Part shown: one piece after another, positions 59,374-64,000 of the stretch
Layout: each line of letters begins with the position of its first letter
Numbering within the stretch: position 1 is the stretch's first letter
Notes under the pieces: generated by a model
The model's database searches: none
What the model was told of the DNA's origin: nothing
What the model saw: only the letters and a program-made list of their open reading frames with translations
NCBI RefSeq assembly: GCF_038502225.1
Contig: NC_091352.1
Location: 21,065,216-21,129,215 of the forward strand
Length of the DNA: 64,000 bases
Direction: 5' to 3'
Source of the DNA: Cherax quadricarinatus
Lineage: Eukaryota > Arthropoda > Malacostraca > Decapoda > Parastacidae
Made by a program: the position numbers and the translations under genes

Positions 59374-59701
59374 GGTGACCACACCAAGAAAAAGACGGAG
59401 ATAGACAAGGCTCAAAGTTAAGGACAAAAGTTGTTAAATATGAGTGGTGAGGAAAGGATAAAAACGCTAGAGATAATCATGTTGACTGACATGAGGAAAA
59501 TGGGAGACATGATAACCACATTTAAGGTAAAAAAAATGTAAGAGTAGATAAGGTAGATTTCTTGACATCTTCTGCAGGAACAACAAGAGAATTAAGGTGA
59601 CTGTGGAGGCGAACGGATAATAGTTTTTCTTTTAATTTGAATGATAGTAATTAACTAATATAATGATTGTAAAGAGAAATTGGTAAGTACTATAGCCAAT
59701 A

Positions 59702-59759
59702 TTATTATTAATTATTATTATAATCAAAAAGAAGCGCTAAGCCACAAGGGCTATACAGC
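59702..59759 (-). mobile_element. Short SINE-like unit, 58 bp, with target duplication
   Basis: Complement reads GCTGTATAGCCCTTGTGGCT, TAGCGCTTCTTTTTGATTAT, then AATAATAATTAATAATAA. Flanked by ACTATAGCCAATA at 59689-59701 and 59760-59772 (exact 13 bp). Confidence 0.85.
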
Positions 59760-60113
59760 ACTATAGCCAATAGGATTTTTTTAAAAAATTGAAAAAATTA
59801 TTGAAGATGGGAGTCTACCTGGAGAGTTCTCCGGGAGTCTGCGCCCCCCGCGGCCAGGTTCTCGACCAGGCCTCTTTGTGGATCAGGGTTTGGTTAACCA
59901 GGCTGTTACTGCTGGTTGCATGCAATCTAGCGTACGAACCAAAAACTGGTTGATCGGGTACTGACTTCAGGTATCAGCACATTTCCTTCTTGAAGACAGC
60001 CACGGGTCTATTGGTAAGCCTCCTTACATATGATGGGAGGCTATTAAGCAACAGATTTAAGCCCAGGAAACTTTTTTTTTTGACTCATGAAATCGTAATG
60101 ACACGATTGCAAA

Positions 60114-60186
60114 CAAACCATACCACGAGCGGGGATAAAACCCGCGATCTGATCGCGGGTTCTATCCCCGCTTGTGGTATGGTTTG
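60114..60186. repeat. SINE-derived near-perfect hairpin, 35 bp arms, 3-base loop
   Basis: Arm 60114-60148 and arm 60152-60186 are reverse complements at 33 of 35 positions around the loop CTG. The right arm contains GCGGGTTCTATCCCCGC, a pol III B-box. Same type as 21527-21616. It lies inside the LINE-C copy. Confidence 0.85.
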
Positions 60187-61955
60187 TGTTTTCTCTTAGT
60201 GTGCTTATGACACCACTGCTTTTCACTGTCTGTGAAGTAATTTGCTTTCGTAAGGTGTAATTTCTGTGTGCAGATTTGGGACCAGTCCCTCTGAGATTTT
60301 ACAAGTGTAGATTATGAAGCATCTTTCTTGCGTTCTAGGGAATACAGGTCGAGGGACTTCACATGTTCCCATTAATTGAAGTGCTTTACTGAACTAATAT
60401 GTTCAGTGAAGGTTCTCTCTACATTCTCTAGATCAGCAATTTCGCCTGACTTAAAATGAGATTGCTAATGTACAGCAGTATTCGAGACTAAAGAGAACAA
60501 GAGAATGTACGAGGATCATTACTGGTATGGCTTCCATTGTTTTAAACCTTCCCATTATCCATTGTTATTTTCCTCGCAGATGTGATATTGAGATTGTGAT
60601 ACATGAAGGGGAGAGCCTCTGACATTATGAGTCCCTAGTCTGTTATGTGATTAGAATTTGTTTTATACTCCGTTTTGGCTATTTCCTCAAGTTTTCCATA
60701 ATGGAGTAACTGAAATTTGCCCCATTGAATTTCACATTGCTTTCCGCAGACCATTGAAAAATTTGCTTTATATCCGCTTGGAGATTGGCAGTGTCCTCAA
60801 TGGATGACACTCTCATGGAGGTTCTATTATCGTCTGCTAAGGAAGACACGACGCTATGGTTTACCTCTCTAAGTAGATATAAGGATGAGGAAAAGGATTA
60901 GAGTGCTTTTCCTTGTGGAACAAAGATTTTTGTGGCAGCCTCCGACTTAACTCTGTTTATCATCATTCGCTGTGTTCAGATAATTGGAAAGTTAAAGATC
61001 TATCTACTCATTTTCTTAGTTATTCCTTTAGCACGCATTTTTTTTTATTTTTTTGGCGTTATTACACCATGATCGAACTTGTCGAGCTTGCGTATACTAC
61101 ATCTCCGTTCTCTTTGTCTTCCAGTGCATTTAAGACCATGTCAAAGTGGTTCGGTAATTGCGAGAGGCAGGAGCGACAACCTCTGAACCGGTGTTGCCCG
61201 GGGTTGTGTAATTGCAAGAGGCAGGAACGACAACCTCTGAACCCATGTTGCCCGGGGATGGGTAATTATTTGGAACGCCAGTGGTTGGAAGTCTTATTTC
61301 TTAGAACCCGTTCAAATATTTTTGTAAATGTGGGTTGCTAGTACTGTCTTTTTGTTTACTGTAACGTTTGTGGAGTGAGGCTATATCCATTTTTAGCCAC
61401 TGTGTGATGACTCCCGTGTCCTGGTTCTCTCTCTCTATAGTATACTTACAGTCTTGAAGTTCTTCATGAACAGGGAGTTCTACGAGTCTGGACTTGGAGG
61501 AGGGTACATGGGTAATGAAAACAGCTCTGAATCTCAGTCATGAAAAACTCGTTTGCATTGTCTGCCATTAATCTGATTAACGACCTACTAAATACTGAAT
61601 CATATTGAGAGTTCGGGATCTCACTCATTTCTTTTCTGTTGTTCGTGTAAGTGCCATCTTGTTTAAGCAAGGACGCGATATAATAAATGTGGTTTTTTGC
61701 TTTGTTTATGACACATGTAAAGAAATATTTCGGATTTCTTTCATTTTCATTAACTGCTTCTAGCTTCTGTCTCTCCTGGATATTTAGAACTATGTTATTT
61801 AGAATATCTTCTAAGCATGATTCATTAAGCGCATGATTCATTTCATCCCAGGAATTTTTATTGTTAAAGCTAAATTTGGTAAAAATTTCACCATAACTGT
61901 TTCCATTTTATTGGTCATGGCCACTGTGCATACAAGTAAGAACTTCGATTAGGTT

Positions 61956-62144
61956 GTGTCCCGTAGTTCGGTTCGTAGCGCATTCAGCTCACACACTGAG
62001 GTTAATGGTTTGATCCCCGGTAGAGGTGGAAACAATGGGGCATGTTTCCTTAAGACATCTGCTGTCCCTGTTTACCTAGCAGTAAGCAAGATGAGCAGGG
62101 TGTTAGTCGACTGGTATGGGTCGCATCCTGGGGACAAAATTAAC
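61956..62144 (+). repeat. tRNA-derived SINE
   Basis: TGTCCCGTAGTTCGGTTCGT then AGCGC (A-box region), B-box GGTTTGATCCCC (62007-62018), body GGTGGAAACAATGGGGCATG..CTGTTTACCTAGCAGTAAG, then GTTAGTCGACTGGTATGGGTCGCATCCTGGGGACAAAATTAACGC. Matches 1995-2175 over the first 140 bp. Inserted in LINE-C; a short SINE-like unit sits near its 3' end. Confidence 0.75.
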
Positions 62145-62159
62145 GCAATTGCCTGGAAT

Positions 62160-62201
62160 TATTATAATCAAAAAGAAGCGCTAAGCCACAAGGGCTATAC
62201 A
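62160..62201 (-). mobile_element. Short SINE-like unit, 42 bp, with 15 bp target duplication
   Basis: Complement: TGTATAGCCCTTGTGGCTTA, GCGCTTCTTTTTGATTATAA, TA. Flanked by GCAATTGCCTGGAAT at 62145-62159 and 62202-62216 (exact 15 bp). It is inserted at the end of the SINE copy, so it is younger than that SINE. Confidence 0.9.
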
Positions 62202-62675
62202 GCAATTGCCTGGAATGCTCTGCATAACCAGGGGCTTTTTTTATAGTATGTCACTGATGTCAGCTATGATTTGTATAAGTTGTAACATGTACTTGTAGAA
62301 ATAAGGCTAATTATTATATTATTATTATTATTATTGTTGTTATATTTCGTACTAGGTGATTATTCGTGAACAAAAAGTCAAGTGTATTTTCCAGTCTTGT
62401 TGGCTCCACTATTTGCTGGTTTGAACTGAATTTATTACCAAGATTCAGCAATTCACGTGTGTTAGAATTTTCCTCTGAGCTTCCTCCTGGGATTATCTCC
62501 GCTATAACATTATATGTTACATTCTTCCATTGTATGTCTTAAATTTGAATCACCAAGATGCAAGATATATTTGCGGCTGTAGTTGGAAGATTTTGCAGAG
62601 AGTAATAAATTTCCAATAACTGTTCCTTGTACTGTCGGGCATTTGCGTCTGGCTGCTTATATGAAACCACTATGG

Positions 62676-62886
62676 CCTGGGTTCGATTCCCAGCCAGAGT
62701 AGAAACATTGGGCGTGTTTCTTTCCACCTGTTGTCTATGTTCCCCATCAGTAAAATGGGTACCTGAGTGTTAGTCGACTGGTGTGGGTCGCATCCTGGGA
62801 CACTGACCTAAGGAGGCCTGGTCACAGACCGGGCCGCGGGGGCGTTGACCCCCGGAACTCTCTCCAGATAAACTCCAGATAAACTA
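62676..62886 (+). repeat. 5'-truncated tRNA-derived SINE with a LINE-C-type 3' end
   Basis: Begins at the B-box (GGGTTCGATTCCC, 62679-62691). It continues with the body GAAACATTGGGCGTGTTTCT...GTTAGTCGACTGGTGTGGGTCGCATCCTGGG and ends with GGCCTGGTCACAGACCGGGC...CTCTCCAGATAAACTCCAGATAAAC, the LINE-C 3' end. Short direct repeat ACTATG (62670-62675 and 62883-62888). Removing it restores the endonuclease reading of LINE-C. Confidence 0.75.
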
Positions 62887-64000
62887 TGTTTATTGCCAAA
62901 ACTTCAACTACATCATTTGTTGTGTTTAGTAATTCTGTGCAATTGAACGACTCTTAACACACAGGCAACCCCGTACTCCTCCTTGTTGCCTGTTTTCTTC
63001 TCTCACATCTAAATATGTTGTACCCTGTTATCTATATTTCATTGTCAAAGTGGTCTTTTGTGTGGGTGTCTGTGAACGCCACAGACATCGCATTTGACCA
63101 TACGAGTAATGGCTTAAGGTCCTGTATATTTTTAAACATTGTTGTTGTCGTATTGCTTGTTTGTTGGAGGATATTTTTTGTTGGCATTAGTATTTGTGGT
63201 TCTGGAGTGGTGGCCATTGGACATCTCTCATCCTACAAGGCTCGGAGGTGGTGGAATATTTTTAACCTGTCTTTCCATTTTTTTACTGTTTCCTAGCACT
63301 TAAAAATGTCTTGCCATTGAAGGGTTGCAGCTACTCTGTTTTTTCCCCAAGGTTTGTGGTATCTGTACCTCCTCGCTCCTTTCAAATGGCATGCAGGGCA
63401 GTTTTTCATTGTTTTTCATGGAATAATGTATAACACATTTAGGGTGAATATGTTAACAGGAGGTAGAACGACACATTCCTTTCTTCGGGAAGTCATGGCG
63501 TTTTTTTTTTATGTGGTTAAAGTTGCACATCTCATTCGTTTACCAGCATATCTCATTCCTACAGATACCTCATCATAGAATCTGCACAATTCTAATTTTA
63601 GCTGGTTAGAATTTGCGAAAGCTGAGTTCTCAAATGGTGCAGTTTCTAGATCTGCACTAACACTATCTTCCGCAAACGCACCCGAATCAGCAGCACAACA
63701 GCTATTACTGGAACTGTACCAACACCGTCCCCAGAAGCAGACTCCTGCGCTACTAAATCTCTAATGATGGCTGTGGTAAAGGCGATAGACGAGTTTCTAA
63801 TGGAGTCTCTATTAATGTCTGTAGCTTAATACTAGGGCTGAAGTCTGTGTAGAGTGTTGTTCCGCTTACATGTAATTTATTCAATGGTCTATAATCGTTT
63901 CTAAGTCTGCTGTAAAAGGGGCATTTAAATTCTGTTATGTTGGCAAGTCTTTCACATTCCAACTGTGTGGAAGTCGCCGCTTCAGTTTGATGGCTTTCTG

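Larger units (their letters stand above)
59805..63990 (-). pseudogene. LINE-C non-LTR retrotransposon, longest copy, runs to near the window end
   Basis: Reads right to left. The endonuclease region includes VVSYKQPDANARQYKEQLLE (about 62610-62680) and RELLNLGNKFSSNQQIVEPT then RLENTLDFLFTNNHL (about 62360-62470), the closing part of an AP-type endonuclease. A linker domain at 61464-61841 has ERNPKYFFTCVINKAKNHI. Reverse transcriptase motif C reads LADD (60829-60840). The region after it has RTQERCFIIYTCKI and SEGLVPNLHTEITPYESK (about 60250-60345). The 3' end GGCCTGGTCGAGAACCTGGC...CTCCAGGTAGACTCC lies at 59810-59870. It is interrupted by a hairpin (60114), a SINE with a nested short unit (61956-62216) and another SINE (62676). 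Stops and shifts make it non-functional. The 5' end lies near or beyond the window end. Confidence 0.75.

Noticed and set aside
61956..62246. 96-residue plus-strand frame (MSRSSVRS...)
   Set aside because: It crosses a tRNA-derived SINE and a short SINE-like insertion; the real coding direction in the surrounding element is minus.

Overview
The window is animal nuclear DNA, most likely from a decapod crustacean (crayfish, lobster or shrimp type). The basis is indirect: a Dpr-type immunoglobulin exon restricted in form to arthropods, plus interspersed repeats whose style I associate with decapods. It looks like intron or intergenic DNA of a large, repeat-rich genome. There are no operons, no bacterial-type gene layout and no long host open reading frames. 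Nearly all long reading frames are tandem repeats or decayed retrotransposons.

Host coding evidence is limited to two candidate exons, both on the + strand: 28992-29197, the first half of a Dpr-like Ig domain, and 34647-34852, a conserved-looking exon I could not name with confidence. Everything between and around them is repeat DNA, so they would lie in long introns or in two different genes.

Three non-LTR retrotransposon families account for much of the rest; the labels are mine. LINE-A has a FADDTVLLG-type reverse transcriptase and a 3' end of the form GGCCACCCTGCC...AATAAAA. Its copies are at 1-235, 5301-7055, 9545-9745, 17600-19580, 26119-27335, 35005-35112, 39215-41490 and 54440-57112. 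LINE-B is CR1-like and ends in GTGAGTA(CA)n. Its copies are at 8474-9502, 14120-14714, 15440-17480, 19600-20660, 45407-46336, 52453-54095 and 57205-59690, plus many 50-70 bp 3' stubs. LINE-C ends in tandem CTCCAGRTAWA. A long minus-strand copy runs from 59805 to the window end, with fragments at 4484, 16395, 49640 and 58455. All copies are broken.

Other mobile DNA includes Penelope-like element (PLE) termini, often as palindromes carrying a hammerhead-ribozyme-like core (3845-4092, 43770-43985, 46625-47060, 50560-50770, 51516-51677, 56118-56981). There is a Ty3/gypsy integrase relic (48890-49620), a TA-associated MITE with terminal inverted repeats (4824-5210 and fragments), several tRNA-derived SINEs, and an approximately 45 bp SINE-like unit. 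Three copies of that unit have clear target-site duplications.

The remaining sequence is dominated by microsatellites (TA, GT/CA, GA/CT) and more than a dozen minisatellite arrays with periods of about 13 to 73 bp. Retroelement ends and microsatellites are tightly linked: LINE-B copies are bracketed by CA tracts and LINE-A copies by TA tracts. Quiet stretches with nothing recognisable are 10700-11300, 20700-21500, 28440-28990, 30600-31370, 38740-39210, 41490-43070, 44575-45340 and 51680-52360.
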